Below are positions 34,641 to 45,171 of a stretch of 64,000 nucleotides of DNA, in pieces. Location of the stretch: the NCBI GenBank assembly GCA_026874595.1, contig CM049312.1:52209429-52273428 (forward strand), in the 5' to 3' direction. Below the pieces are notes generated by a model. It worked only from the letters and a program-made list of their open reading frames with translations, ran no database searches and was not told where the DNA came from. Source of the DNA: Sipunculus nudus. Its lineage: Eukaryota; Annelida; Sipuncula; Golfingiida; Sipunculidae. Each line of letters starts with the position of its first letter. The first letter of the stretch is position 1. The position numbers and the translations under genes are program-made.

Positions 34641-37352
34641 TTAACCTTTCGATACCAGACCCCTTGGTGTTGCGTGACGCGATTCCAGGAGTTTCCTGAC
34701 GTCTGTTTGTTCTTTAATCATTTGCCTCCGAGTGGGCAAATAACCTAGTTCTTTGAAATAGATGAGGCGTTTGATGGTGGGATCTTCCTTCTGTGCCCGT
34801 ATCAATTCATCTATTGGTAGTGATGGTAAAGTCTTTGGCACATCGGGTTCTACTCTTTGTGATCTAGTCCTGACTTCATTTACACAAGTTTCTATCATAA
34901 AATTCTCTATTTGTTTTGACATGTTGGTCGGAATGGGACTGCCACACGCATTGTTCTCTAGCTGAGTTTGCACATCGATAATTTCCACGGTTACTTGCTC
35001 CATTGGGCAAACTTGATCAGACGTTGTACTTTCAATCGAATTTTTGCGTCTTGAAAGAGCATCTGCACTTGCATTTTCTCTCCCTGGCCTGAACTTTATG
35101 TCAAAATTGAAAAGTGCCAAATCGGCAACCCATCTCGTTTCTGTCGCACCTAAACGAGCTGTTGATTTCAAATAGGACAAGGGATTATTGTCTGTAAAAA
35201 CAGTAAAGATAGAACCAATCAATAGATCTCTGAATTTCTCTGTGATCGCCCATTTGAGTGCAAGCAGTTCGAGTTTAGTGCTGGAGTAATTATCCATGTT
35301 CTTTTCATGTTTGTGAAGGGATCTGCTGGCATAGGCAATGACTACTTTCTGTCCATTCTGTTCTTGAGATAATACGGCACCAAGACCTTCGTGACTAGCG
35401 TCCGTTTCCAGAAGATATGGTTTAGTAAATTCTGGATATCCAAGAACCGGGGCTGTGGTCAAACATGTCTTGACTGTATTAAACGCCTCCTCACATTCTG
35501 TGTTCCACTTAAGAACATTGGGTAAAACCACATTTGTTTCAACCCTTTTTCTTTTCTTGCATTTCCGTTGACCACCCAACAACAAATTCAAAGGTTTAAC
35601 AATCTGTGCAAAATTCTTAATGAAACGTCGGTAGTAACTTGCAAGCCCCAAAAAGCTGCGAAGTTCAGTGATGGTTTTAGGTGTTGGCCATTCACTTACT
35701 GCTTTGATCTTTCCAGGGTCTGGGGAAATACCTTCTGCACCAACAACATGCCCCAGATAAGAGACGGACTTGTGTCCTACATGACACTTACTAGGTTTTA
35801 CCTTTAAGCCGAGGTCACTGAGGCGGGTCAGAACTTTGTCTAGTCGATTGGACATCTCTTCAAATGTCCTACCGAAGACAAGAATATCGTCCAAATAAAC
35901 AAGAACCTGATTAAAGTTCATATCACCAAGTCCCTTATCCATAAGCCGCATAAATGTGCCTGGGGCGTTGCATAATCCGAAAGGCATCCTCAGGAATTCA
36001 TACAACCCACCAGTACCAACGCGAAATGCAGTTTTTGGAATATCCTCTTGGGCCATTGGAATTTGATGATACCCATGTGCAAGGTCCAGTGATGAGAAGT
36101 AAGTAGCTCCATGTAATGCATTTAGAGCCTCTTCGATACGTGGCAGAGGATAAGCGTCTTTGATAGTTTTTGCATTCAGCTGCCTATAGTCCACACATAT
36201 TCTCAATTTACCATCTTTCTTTCTGACCAAAACCACAGGTGCAGCGTATGGGGAACAACTGGGTCTTATAATCCCTTGGTTCATTGCTTTTTCCAGATAT
36301 TCGCGAACCTCCGCCCACTGTGTCGGTGGTATCATACGATGAGGAACCTTGATAGGTGACTCATCACTCAGTCGAATTTTGTGTTCGATGTCACTACAGA
36401 GTCCAACATCCTCATCATGTTTACTGAAAATATCAACGTGACGCTCAATGATTTGTGCTAACGATTTTTGTTGTGTCTGATTTAAGTCCTTATCGATGTC
36501 CATCTGAGACAAGAGCTTCTCTAAATCAGTCCCTTCCATTTGGGACGAAGAAACCTGAGCTTCCTCTAGGCTAACGCGAGTAACTCTCACCGCTGAGGGC
36601 ATTTCGGCGGGTTCAACACTCGCTAACCGAATGCCAGGGTGAAGGTAAACATCACTCTCTGAGAAGTTGGTAACTTGAACCGGAATAGAGCCAGCCTTTC
36701 CAACATCCACCACACACCTTCCTACCATCACACCACATGGCAATGGGGCCATTTCTGAACTTATTGACTCAACTATAGCTGTAAAAGTTGTTGCTTGCCC
36801 GCTAGCAGTCTGACCAATTATAACTTTTGTAGATCTTGCCGGAATCAATTCTGGTGCCTTTCCTGCGAGTCGAACATACGAAAATGATGGCGGTGAGGGG
36901 ATGTCCACTTTAACTTCATACATTGACAAAATATCAGCAAGTCCCAACTCCTCTGGTCTTACTTCATCTCGCCATATCTTTTTGATGTCTGGACCCAGCT
37001 GTTCTTTCATCGCACGTAGAATGTTAGAACCAATTAAACCTGGTACGTCTTTACGACGTTCTCCTTGTTCTCCACATGGGTCATCCACGATGAGGAAGCC
37101 TAATTTACTGAAGGTACATTCCCCGACAGTTACGTCCAGTTCAACATATCCATGAAATGGAATTGGCAAGCCTTGTGTACTCGTCAATTTTATGTAAGAG
37201 GAAAATTCTTTTAACACTTCGTCATTCCAGTGTCTCTTAAAGAAGCTCATCGGAATTGTACTGACCGCAGCGCCAGTATCAATAAGGCATTTCGTCTCTA
37301 CTTCTCCAAGTAAAACTGTCATGATGGGACATTCGCCAACTATTCTACTCAT
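34641..37352 (-). CDS. pol: Retrotransposon protease, reverse transcriptase and RNase H
   Basis: 903 residues from the first Met; the frame is open from 37421, overlapping the end of gag by 13 nt in the -1 frame. The aspartic protease has DTGA at about 25-28. The reverse transcriptase spans about 335-510, with LDLAHGYHQ at 422 and catalytic YLDD at 486-489. RNase H follows, with TDAS at 650-653, Glu695 and DNNPL at about 721, ending at the typical GREN-ASADALSR segment near 757-768. The frame closes at 34641, about 115 residues past RNase H, where a one-nucleotide shift (around 34680-34700) separates it from the integrase frame. Translation probably uses -1 frameshifting at the gag end, or reinitiation. 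Confidence 0.95.
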   Translation of the reverse strand: MSRIVGECPIMTVLLGEVETKCLIDTGAAVSTIPMSFFKRHWNDEVLKEFSSYIKLTSTQGLPIPFHGYVELDVTVGECTFSKLGFLIVDDPCGEQGERRKDVPGLIGSNILRAMKEQLGPDIKKIWRDEVRPEELGLADILSMYEVKVDIPSPPSFSYVRLAGKAPELIPARSTKVIIGQTASGQATTFTAIVESISSEMAPLPCGVMVGRCVVDVGKAGSIPVQVTNFSESDVYLHPGIRLASVEPAEMPSAVRVTRVSLEEAQVSSSQMEGTDLEKLLSQMDIDKDLNQTQQKSLAQIIERHVDIFSKHDEDVGLCSDIEHKIRLSDESPIKVPHRMIPPTQWAEVREYLEKAMNQGIIRPSCSPYAAPVVLVRKKDGKLRICVDYRQLNAKTIKDAYPLPRIEEALNALHGATYFSSLDLAHGYHQIPMAQEDIPKTAFRVGTGGLYEFLRMPFGLCNAPGTFMRLMDKGLGDMNFNQVLVYLDDILVFGRTFEEMSNRLDKVLTRLSDLGLKVKPSKCHVGHKSVSYLGHVVGAEGISPDPGKIKAVSEWPTPKTITELRSFLGLASYYRRFIKNFAQIVKPLNLLLGGQRKCKKRKRVETNVVLPNVLKWNTECEEAFNTVKTCLTTAPVLGYPEFTKPYLLETDASHEGLGAVLSQEQNGQKVVIAYASRSLHKHEKNMDNYSSTKLELLALKWAITEKFRDLLIGSIFTVFTDNNPLSYLKSTARLGATETRWVADLALFNFDIKFRPGRENASADALSRRKNSIESTTSDQVCPMEQVTVEIIDVQTQLENNACGSPIPTNMSKQIENFMIETCVNEVRTRSQRVEPDVPKTLPSLPIDELIRAQKEDPTIKRLIYFKELGYLPTRRQMIKEQTDVRKLLESRHATPRGLVSKG

Positions 37353-37408
37353 ATCGGGTCGCTGGTTACATGTGGCGGTCCTGGCCTGACCCTTAGCACA
37401 GGACCATC

Positions 37409-38314
37409 TTAGTTTGACGGTTCAGTTGTTTGTTGTGGGCAATCGCGTTGATAATGTCCCTTGCCTTGACATTTGAAACAGGTCACCTCGGATATTGGTC
37501 TCCTTCTCCTTGGCGCGACTGGTCTGTTGAATTGCCCATAAAACCTAGGGGGTAGCGCAGATGGCAGAGTTCGACCTTCTCGCATGGCCCTCACCTCAAG
37601 CGTCAATTCTTGTAACAGGGAGCTTTGGGCCTTGAGTGCTTCATGAAGTGATGGCTCTGGGGACTGCTGTTCTACTGCTACTTTTTGTATAGGAACTGCA
37701 CCAGTCTGCCCTTCTGGCCCAAGCCACTCTAAAGCAGCCGTCCTCATTTCGAAAAATGACATATCAGGACACTCCCTGTTAAGACGCCTCATCTCTCTTT
37801 TTAAGTCAGCTTGTTGGACAGCTTCAGCGAGCCGCTCTTTCAAAACCCCTTCATCCTGTTCACATTTGGAGGATCCTGATTCATTTTGATTGATCATGCG
37901 GTGCAAGCGATGAAGCTCCAAAGAGCAACTTATCACCGATTGTCCAGGTTTCTGCACATAACTATGAAATTGGCTTCGCAATTGGGCTTTGGTTTTATTC
38001 TGTCCAAAAACTGCTGTTATCACACTCAGAATTTTCTCCGTTTTCTCGTAACATGTTGGACCTCGTGCCAGCAGCTCCTCTCGTGCGTGCCCTTTTATAT
38101 GTTCAAGAAGAAAACCGGCCTTTTCTCTCTCTGAGTGGAATGCTCTTGTGGCCAATCTCCCTCTAGCCTCACTGCACCAATCTTGCACATCCTCTTTTCC
38201 CGTAAAGGGTTGGAGCGGAGATGTCTGGTTCACATACACAACTGGAACATTCTGATTTTTAAAGGACACTTCTTCATCCCCATCACTCACTGTTTCTTCT
38301 TTTTCCAAAGGCAT
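37409..38314 (-). CDS. gag: Retrotransposon Gag (capsid plus zinc knuckle)
   Basis: The start is taken at the ATG at 38314 (MPLEKEETVSDGDEE); the frame is open further upstream to the primer-binding site but without another ATG. It has a capsid-like helical region with QPFTGKEDVQDWCSEARG and, near the C-terminus, one CCHC zinc knuckle CFKCQGKGHYQRDC (C-X2-C-X4-H-X4-C) preceded by an Arg/Pro-rich segment. It should form the retrotransposon particle and bind the RNA. About 301 residues, a usual length. The stop lies 13 nt inside the start of the pol frame. Confidence 0.92.
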   Translation of the reverse strand: MPLEKEETVSDGDEEVSFKNQNVPVVYVNQTSPLQPFTGKEDVQDWCSEARGRLATRAFHSEREKAGFLLEHIKGHAREELLARGPTCYEKTEKILSVITAVFGQNKTKAQLRSQFHSYVQKPGQSVISCSLELHRLHRMINQNESGSSKCEQDEGVLKERLAEAVQQADLKREMRRLNRECPDMSFFEMRTAALEWLGPEGQTGAVPIQKVAVEQQSPEPSLHEALKAQSSLLQELTLEVRAMREGRTLPSALPPRFYGQFNRPVAPRRRRPISEVTCFKCQGKGHYQRDCPQQTTEPSN

Positions 38315-38371
38315 CTTGCACCGAGGGGTCAGCCTTTTCCTTTTTTTTTCAAAGAGATTAATGAAAGCAGA

Positions 38372-38388
38372 TCCTGCCGGCTGCGCCA
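38372..38388 (-). other. Primer-binding site
   Basis: Two nucleotides inside the 5' LTR, the minus strand reads TGGCGCAGCCGGCAGGA, which starts with TGG as needed to pair with a tRNA CCA end. The sequence looks complementary to a tRNA-Ser-type 3' end; this isoacceptor assignment is from memory and uncertain. Confidence 0.7.
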
Positions 38389-38390
38389 AA

Positions 38391-39521
38391 TGAAAGAAAT
38401 AACAACTCGGTCCGTTTGAATCTACTATTCTTAATTAATCTATTTATTGTAAAAGGAAGGAAAAAGGCTGACCACCTCTTTTACAGCATACCGGTGGTGC
38501 ACATCTGAAAAATGTAATTAATTCCATTGATACCTTGACACAAAACAACTACATGCACCCTGGAATAACTAGTCATTAAAAACACATTTACATGAATAAT
38601 AAAGCTACTACATTTATCTTGAAATGCCTGTTGGCGTAATGATAAAATATACTGAAGGAATAACCTTACAATTATAACAATGATATGCAAGTGAAATAAT
38701 GAAAAAGCAGCTACAAATACACCATAAGACATTCCCTGGTAACTACACGTTCTTAGATACATTAATGAAGCACAGAGAAAACAATAACACTGGGGACTGT
38801 CCACCCACGGTAAAACCAGATGCTGTTGGCATACAGTAACCACCAGCCGACACTACAGCACCCCACTTGCGTCTGACCCGGCCTGACCCCTAGCCCGAGT
38901 TTACCCCAGAGCCAATATACCAGGTTTGACTCGCCCAGTGTCTGCCCATATATACTATACATAAGGAAACCTTGTGAATGCTTATCACGCTTTGTGACAA
39001 AAGCTAGCCCGCTCCAACTCAGTTTTTGTAGGCAATACATAGATATGATTAATACCAAATATAATATACAAAATATGATATAAAAAAAAAATAAAAGAAA
39101 CACAACTACCTAAACAGACTGGTTAAATAATATGAACATGCGGCTACCTGCATGCTTTTATTATATAAGGGGCTGTGGAATAAGTGTCTGACAATTAACC
39201 TTACTTTCATGAAATCCCAGTTTAAACTAATAATAAAATAACATTTATGATAAAATATGACCTACCAGTGCTCCAGTATGTAACAAAACCTTGATAGTTT
39301 GGCTCGCTTATGACAGACGGTTGGTCATGGCGCTCGATCTTAATGCTTGTAACAGAATGGCCAGCTACTGTAGTAGTCGCTGGCCTTGAAACATGATACA
39401 TGTTGACACGTCAGCTGGCTGCTATCAAGCCCCTGGACCATATATGATAGCTGATACAATATGAAGTATAAACAAACCTACAGAGTACATCAAGTTAATG
39501 TTGCTGTGTATTTTGACTTTG

Positions 39522-39526
<5 letters not shown>
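38391..39526 (-). repeat. 5' LTR
   Basis: Upstream LTR of the minus-strand element, near-identical to 32219-33353. Noted differences are a T/C at 32483/38664-38665, a C/A near 32961/39135, and the length of one A-run near 32910/39083. Confidence 0.95.
39156..39170 (-). promoter_or_regulatory. Possible TATA box of the 5' LTR
   Basis: The minus strand reads CCTTATATAATAAAA. It is the only good TATA-like match I saw in a suitable place inside the LTR; unverified. Confidence 0.3.
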
Positions 39527-39599
<73 letters not shown>

Positions 39600-39603
39600 T
39601 TAT

Positions 39604-39642
<39 letters not shown>
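39527..39642. repeat. (AT)n followed by (GA)n
   Basis: About 35 AT dinucleotides start immediately at the 5' LTR boundary, then (GA) from 39608. This is the remaining core of foldback copy 1. Confidence 0.95.
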
Positions 39643-39645
<3 letters not shown>

Positions 39646-40281
39646 TGGGAAAGATAACATAAGCAATGCTTATTCATGTTATATAAACAAATACAATGTA
39701 AATAATTGAATATGATATTTTTGTGTTGAATGCGGTTAAAACTACATAATTTGTCATGTGCGCGATGGTAGCGCTCTGTAGTCCCAAGATGTTTAATGTA
39801 TGTAAGAACACTTCCCGTTGTAAGAGCAGGGTAGCGCTCGGTAAAAAGTCCCCAGCGCTCGGTAGCCCAATTTGGTTCAGAGCAATTACGCGTGTGACCC
39901 CAGGGGTAGCGCTCGGTAAAAAGTCCGAGCGCTCGGTAGTCCACGCTGGTCAAAGTGATGCCTGGTGTGAATCCAAGGTAGCGCTCGGTAAAAAGTCCTA
40001 CCGAGCGCTAGCGCTCGGTAGCGCTCGGTACGCTCGGTAGCGCTCGGTAAAAAGACCGACCCGTCATCTGTGACTAAAGCAAATAAGCATAATATGGCCT
40101 ACTTCAGCTATACCTGGATGAGAATATTTTTGTCATACAATAAATTTTTACATATTTGCGACTTATATTTGTTCTCTCTAGAATACAAAAAAAATCAAAA
40201 TTGAAAAAAATCATGATTTTATTGGCTGATTTAATTATGATTTAAATCAAATGATTTAAATCAAACAACCCTGCCGTAATG

Positions 40282-40370
40282 GAAGGAAAACGTACGAAAA
40301 TTACTCTTAATTGTTATTCTTACCGGTGTTTGTGTCTTTTTTTGGGCGGGAGGGGGTTGTTTGTTTGTTT

Positions 40371-40401
<31 letters not shown>

Positions 40402-40902
40402 GGTCATTATCATAGAAATATTGATAAATCGACCTCCATTGTCCGACGGCCGACGTCCCAATTTAAGCAGTGCGAACGCCACCGTGCGGTAAGATTCTCA
40501 CACACGCACGCTATACGCAAGTCGCCATTGTATGTGGTGCAGGCGATGTGAAATTTTGATGATCAACTGATATATCTCTGATCTGAACGTGCAGTTTACA
40601 AAGGTAATCATGTGAGATTATTTGTTCATTAGCATGTCATCTTATCAATTCTAAAAAGGTCGCCCAGATCAAATAAATACAGATGTCAGACATGTTACTT
40701 AATTTTGTTGTGCATGTGGCGATAACACAGGAACTTGGTTCCTCGTCGTTTGTATTGAATATTGACTGTGTCTATACACAGTTGCTCGAATCCCTATTTG
40801 TGGTTGTGTATTTATAAAAAATTGGACGAAACTGTGCACTGTATGAGTATACAGATGTGCCTTACGTAGTACGGAGATAGCATGTATTACTATAGCATAG
40901 AG
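40282..40902. other. Spacer between the two transposon nests
   Basis: About 620 bp of ordinary sequence with a T/G microsatellite and a long poly-G run near 40385-40403, and the motif GAATCCCTATTTGTGG near 40789. No gene recognised. Confidence 0.6.
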
Positions 40903-40935
40903 GTGTAATAGGGTCGGTCTTTTTACCGTGCGCTA

Positions 40936-43900
40936 TAGTCCATTTCACCACCTGCTGTCCACCTGTTTTTTGTAGATGATTTACTTACAAGTTTATATTT
41001 TTCAATATTTTCCTAGTAAACAACATATGAAAGTGACAACCTAATATGGCAGTTAAGAATTTTAGGCACTCAGTAAAACCCGGAATATCCTCGGAAATTC
41101 CGAGATATCTCGGAATAAAAGTTAAAGCGATTTCCCTCGTCGGACGACTCAAGTAAGTCGGAAAAAAGAACCAATACCAAAGGAATGAATAATAATCTTC
41201 CCATTTCTTTGGGTTCAGTTCTAATCTTTAATTATTAAGGTACAGCGGACGATTTTATAAACATCTTTTAAAAAGGCCCTGGACGACCGCCATGTTTACC
41301 CATATTTCGGAAGCGTAAGGAGAATTCTCGGAGATTCCAGCCCACGGCAACTTGGCCGGCCCACTTAAAACCACATAAGTGAAAAACTGTTTCTCCATTT
41401 CTGTTGACAAATCAATTTGTACCTGTTGCATAACATCGTTTAATTCTTTCACAGCACATTAGTTTCATTATTATTTCATATATTATGTCTATAGATTATG
41501 ATGTATAATTGTTTTATAAAATGTTCAAGTATATATAATTGAATAATATATATATATATATGTATATATATGAATATTTAAAACATTAACTAATATTCAA
41601 AATTGTATCAAATAGTAATATATATATATAATTATATATATATATTTATATATATATATATATACATACATATATTTATTAAATACTAGCGTCATATCGA
41701 CCCTCTGGCATTACGACCAGATTACTAGCGCCCGCGTGTCATTACATCTATGTCTGAGGAACGCATTAATGAAGATGCAAATATTTTCGTCATTTCTGAC
41801 AAAGCTTCATGGCCAACAGGTAAACTGTCAATCAACATAAACCAGACCAATCGTTAGCATTTTTTGTGTTCTTTCTAATAATACCAAACATGAGCGAGAA
41901 AATTTCCGTCTTAAACCAGCCCATTGGTAAACCCGTTGGCGTGTTTGTTGAATTTATGTCCGCATGAACACGTGCATGGCTGGCACGGGTTACAGGACGC
42001 AGGCAGCTTGCAAGCGATACAGGAAATGACCCGTGTCCATAGAGACGGTGTTTCAGTTTGGGTTGTGAGCTCACATGTATACTATTGTGTAAATTCATTA
42101 TTTTTAGCATAATATTGAGATTATGGGTCGATCAAGACCACTGATGCAAGGGCACTGCGATACATTCCTAGATATAACTTATATCACGACTCGAATAAGC
42201 TTACCAGCCCAATTATCTGATTGCCTACTGAGTCGGATTGTCACGGCTAATTACATACGTAATCATATGTTGATATTTGTCAGGGTGTGTGTTAATTTAT
42301 ATCCATATTTCTGTATTTGTGTTATTTTTACTATTTCTCTGTTAGAACCAAAATTATAAATGTACTATAGTATTCATTAACTGTTACTCAATGTTACATT
42401 GTAAATTGTTCATACATAGACACCAGGCAAAACGTGTATTTTATGATCATCTCGCTTTTCATTTGTAAATATTTCAATAATTGTCACTTGGTAAAACATG
42501 TATTTGACATGATGACCATTTCACTTTTCATTATGTAAATATTTCATGTCTTAATTTACACCTTGTGTAACATGTACTTCATTATCGATTTGTTTTTCAT
42601 ATGCAAATATTTCATGCATTCAATGGTTTATTGAATCTCAAATTCATCAACGAGGATTTGAAAACAGGGCACAGCCCTATATTAATTCCTCTCCTCTCAT
42701 TCATATACATTGTCACCCGGTAACGTACATAATGTATTTCAAGATGATGATTTCACTTTTCATTTGTAAATATAATACATACATTAACACCTGCATGGTA
42801 TAGGGAGTATATTACATGATCATTTTACTTTTCTTTTGTACATAATGCATAAATTGAAACCTGGTATCACTTGTGTTTCATCTTTTTACTTGTCATTTGT
42901 AAATATTTCATACATTGATAACTGGTATCTGGTGTATTTCATGAGGCTGAATTTACTTTCAGTTATTAAATATTTCATTTGATTATTACGGTTCAGTTGT
43001 TAATAAATTATTTTTTTTCTGAGGAAGTTGTCTTCTTTGTTCATTAAACTAATATAATAACAAAATGGAATTTTAATAATGCCAGTGGTAAATGTAGACA
43101 CAGATACTGTTGAAGCCTCCATGTCATGTCCCTTTCTTTAGTTGTGGCCTTCCACAATAATCCATAATCTTATTATCAGTAAGAAGAGTATATCTGATAA
43201 ATCTCAAATTCGCTCGCTTTACCGGCGATTTGGTCATATCCTTTTTATCCAGGCCTGTCAGCTGTTTATACTCTCCCAGAATTGTCCTAAAGTCGCCGGA
43301 TTTAGGTATGATGCCCCAACAACATTGCCTTCGTCCCGGGCCGGTCAGATCTGGCTCGGAAAAACTTTGAATACTCATTAATAAGTAGAAGATTAGAACT
43401 GAACCCTGATAAAAATATAAAGATTATTATTCAATCTTTAGGTTTAGATATTTTTTTCCCGCTGTCATTGGTCCCCAGCCGAGGGAAATTGCTCTAACTT
43501 TTATTCTGAGGAATCTCGGAATATCCTCGGAAATTCCGCGGATATTCCGGGTTTTACCGAGTGCCAGAATTTTACAATAAATCCCCCGTTTATGTTTCAC
43601 AACATTTTAGTCTCTTAATCATGATCTGGCAGATATGGTGTGTCCCTCCATAAGTAGCCATCTTTGTTTTAGCTGGTTATATTTTTTAGAGTGTTTGCAT
43701 GAGATCATCCAATCAGCAGCTGTCAGTTGAGGCTGTTTGTGCATGTGACCAATGACCTTGACCGCCATAAGTGGGTCTGATATGTTGTAAAATGTAGACT
43801 GATTTCTCATATTTTCAGAAAATTCTGTTACTCAAATTTGGCATAAGGTAGGAATTTAGTTTCCTAGTTGAAAATTAGATTCTGTAATCCTCTCCTCTGC

Positions 43901-43983
43901 ACTATAATTGTTTCCCTTGAAATGTACCTAATAAAAATTTTCATAGCAAAAATCAGGTGGACATGAGGGGATGAAACGGACTA
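40936..43983. mobile_element. 3.05-kb TIR element in a TA site, nested in foldback copy 2
   Basis: The ends are inverted: TAGTCCATTTCACC on the left, and GATGAAACGGACTA on the right. A second long inverted block lies inside: CAGTAAAACCCGGAATATCC (from 41071) pairs with the complement near 43540-43558, continuing through CGATTTCCCTCG / CGAGGGAAATTG. Comparing the interrupted host arm (GCGCTA...TAGCGC) with intact foldback copies (GCGCTAGCGC) shows that the target was TA and was duplicated, as for Tc1/mariner-type elements. Short minus-strand ORFs (63 codons at 43619-43810, 84 codons at 43124-43378, 65 codons at 41255-41452) do not match a transposase I know. Confidence 0.7.
42440..42960. repeat. 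~68-bp degenerate tandem repeat inside the TA element
   Basis: Recurring CATTTGTAAATATTTCAT blocks about 68 bp apart (42466, 42535, 42603), then again after an interruption at 42760-42960, each followed by a diverged ACCTGGTA...TGTATTTCATGA segment. Confidence 0.6.
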
Positions 43984-44055
43984 TAGCGCTTGGTAGGACT
44001 TTTTACCGAGCGCTACCCTGGATTCACACCAGGCATTGCTCTGACCCGCGTGGGG

Positions 44056-44521
44056 GTCCGCCTAAAAACCCAAAACACTGATGTTTTGGGTTCATGTGAC
44101 GAAACACCTCGAAACACCCTTTTAAATTCGAATTTGAAGCAAAACACTGGCTTTAGTTAATAAATCATCATCTGTTGCATATGTTATTGCAGAATTGTGC
44201 CAATATTCTGTAAAATAAAAGAAAGCAATAGTTTTTTGTACAACTGACAGGTGCGCTGCTTGATTGCAACTTGCGCCACTAGGGGGCAGGGTCATAGCTG
44301 GAATAAATGGCTGCCTTGGGCGCCGGTGATCCGACCACGGCACGAAACACTCGTTTTTATCTTTATGTCATAAATTTATGAAACAATATTGCAGAGATAT
44401 ATTCATCACATGATTATTTATCGATTGGTGTTACATTTTGGGTTCAGATTTGAAGCTGAGTGGGTGTTTCGTGGTGTTTTGTCACAGATACCCAAAATGC
44501 CGGTGTTTTGGGTGTTTAGGT
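44056..44521. mobile_element. hAT-like MITE copy 1 (GTCCGCCTAAA ends)
   Basis: It interrupts the left arm of foldback copy 2 exactly at GCGTGG|CTACCG. Ends are GTCCGCCTAAAAACCC and the inverted GGGTGTTTAGG. Candidate 8-bp target duplication: GCGTGGGG (44048-44055) and GCGTGTGG (44522-44529), one mismatch. The interior is colinear with the copy at 49353-49778 (for example AAATCATCATCTGTTGCATA). Non-coding. Confidence 0.7.
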
Positions 44522-44849
44522 GCGTGTGGCTACCGAGCGCTCGGTCTCTTTACCGAACACTGCCCTTGGTTCACCCCAGGCAATGCTATAACCCACTTGG
44601 GGCTACTGAGCGCTAGGGACTTTTTACTGAGCGCTACCCTGCTCTTACATGGGTATAGTGTTCTCACATACTTAATTCAAACGTCTTGGTACAACCTAGC
44701 GCTAAGGACTTTTTACCTAGCGCTGCCATCCCGCACATGACAAATGCATTTACACATAAAAAATCATGTTCAATTATTTACATTGTATTTGTTTAATTTT
44801 ATAGACCATGAATAAATATAGGCTTATATATGTTATCTTTTCCAATCAT

Positions 44850-45057
44850 TCTCTCTCTTTCCCTCTCTCTTTTTTTTTTTTTTTACTTTCTCTCTCTTTC
44901 TTTCTCTCTCCCTTTTTCTTAATCTCTCTCTTTATCTCTCTTTTCTTTCTTTCTTTCTCTCTCTCCTTTATATATCAGGTAAATATTTTATATAGTATAG
45001 CTCTTTCTTTCCTTTTCACTCTATCTTTTCTCTGTCTCTTTCGCTCTCTCTCACTCC

Positions 45058-45133
<76 letters not shown>
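44850..45133. repeat. (CT)n-rich tract and (AT)n microsatellite
   Basis: Pyrimidine-rich CTCT/CTTT sequence from about 44850 to 45070, then about 31 AT dinucleotides to 45133. It is the inverted counterpart of the purine tract in foldback copy 1. The 108-codon ORF at 44808 is a translation of this composition. Confidence 0.9.
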
Positions 45134-45135
<2 letters not shown>

Positions 45136-45171
45136 CGGTATAGCCCTGTTATAGTCTGTAGTTGAATTACC

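Larger units (their letters stand above)
32219..39526 (-). mobile_element. Ty3/gypsy-type LTR retrotransposon, very young
   Basis: A 7.3-kb element on the minus strand with two ~1135-bp LTRs (TG...CA ends), a primer-binding site, gag, protease-RT-RNase H, integrase and a polypurine tract, in that order. The LTR copies differ at only about three positions that I could find, so insertion was recent. Possible target duplication TATA, uninformative because the insertion lies in an AT tract. Domain order (integrase after RNase H) and the integrase C-terminus place it in Metaviridae; the clade is not resolved. A frame break between RNase H and integrase suggests this copy is defective unless recoding occurs. 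Confidence 0.95.
31365..40063. mobile_element. GGTCGGTC foldback element copy 1, split by an LTR retrotransposon
   Basis: Long inverted arms: left about 31365-31620, right about 39740-40063. They start GGTCGGTCTTTTTACCGAGC and are built from repeated palindromic blocks ACCGAGCGCT / AGCGCTCGGT interspersed with GACTTTTTACCGAGCG and TGGATTCACACTAGGCAT. The flanks GTCCTCTGT (31356-31364) and GTCATCTGT (40063-40071) form an 8-9-bp target duplication with one mismatch. The original core was GA- and AT-rich (31730-32218 plus 39527-39700). No transposase is encoded. The ORF at 31292-31687 is a repeat translation. Confidence 0.8.
30333..40273. mobile_element. hAT-like element (CAGGGTTG termini), split by nested insertions
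   Basis: Terminal inverted repeats begin CAGGGTTG (30333) and end CAACCCTG (40273); the adjoining sequence on both sides contains AAATCATGATTT-type AT-rich inverted motifs. The flanks form an 8-bp target duplication, CCGTTATG (30325-30332) and CCGTAATG (40274-40281), with one mismatch, as expected for hAT transposons. Removing the foldback at 31365-40063 leaves only about 1.2 kb with no transposase, so this is a non-autonomous element. Confidence 0.75.

Noticed and set aside
44808-45134. 108-codon Ser/Leu/Phe-rich ORF ending in Ile-Tyr repeats
   Set aside because: Translation of (CT)n and (AT)n microsatellite DNA.
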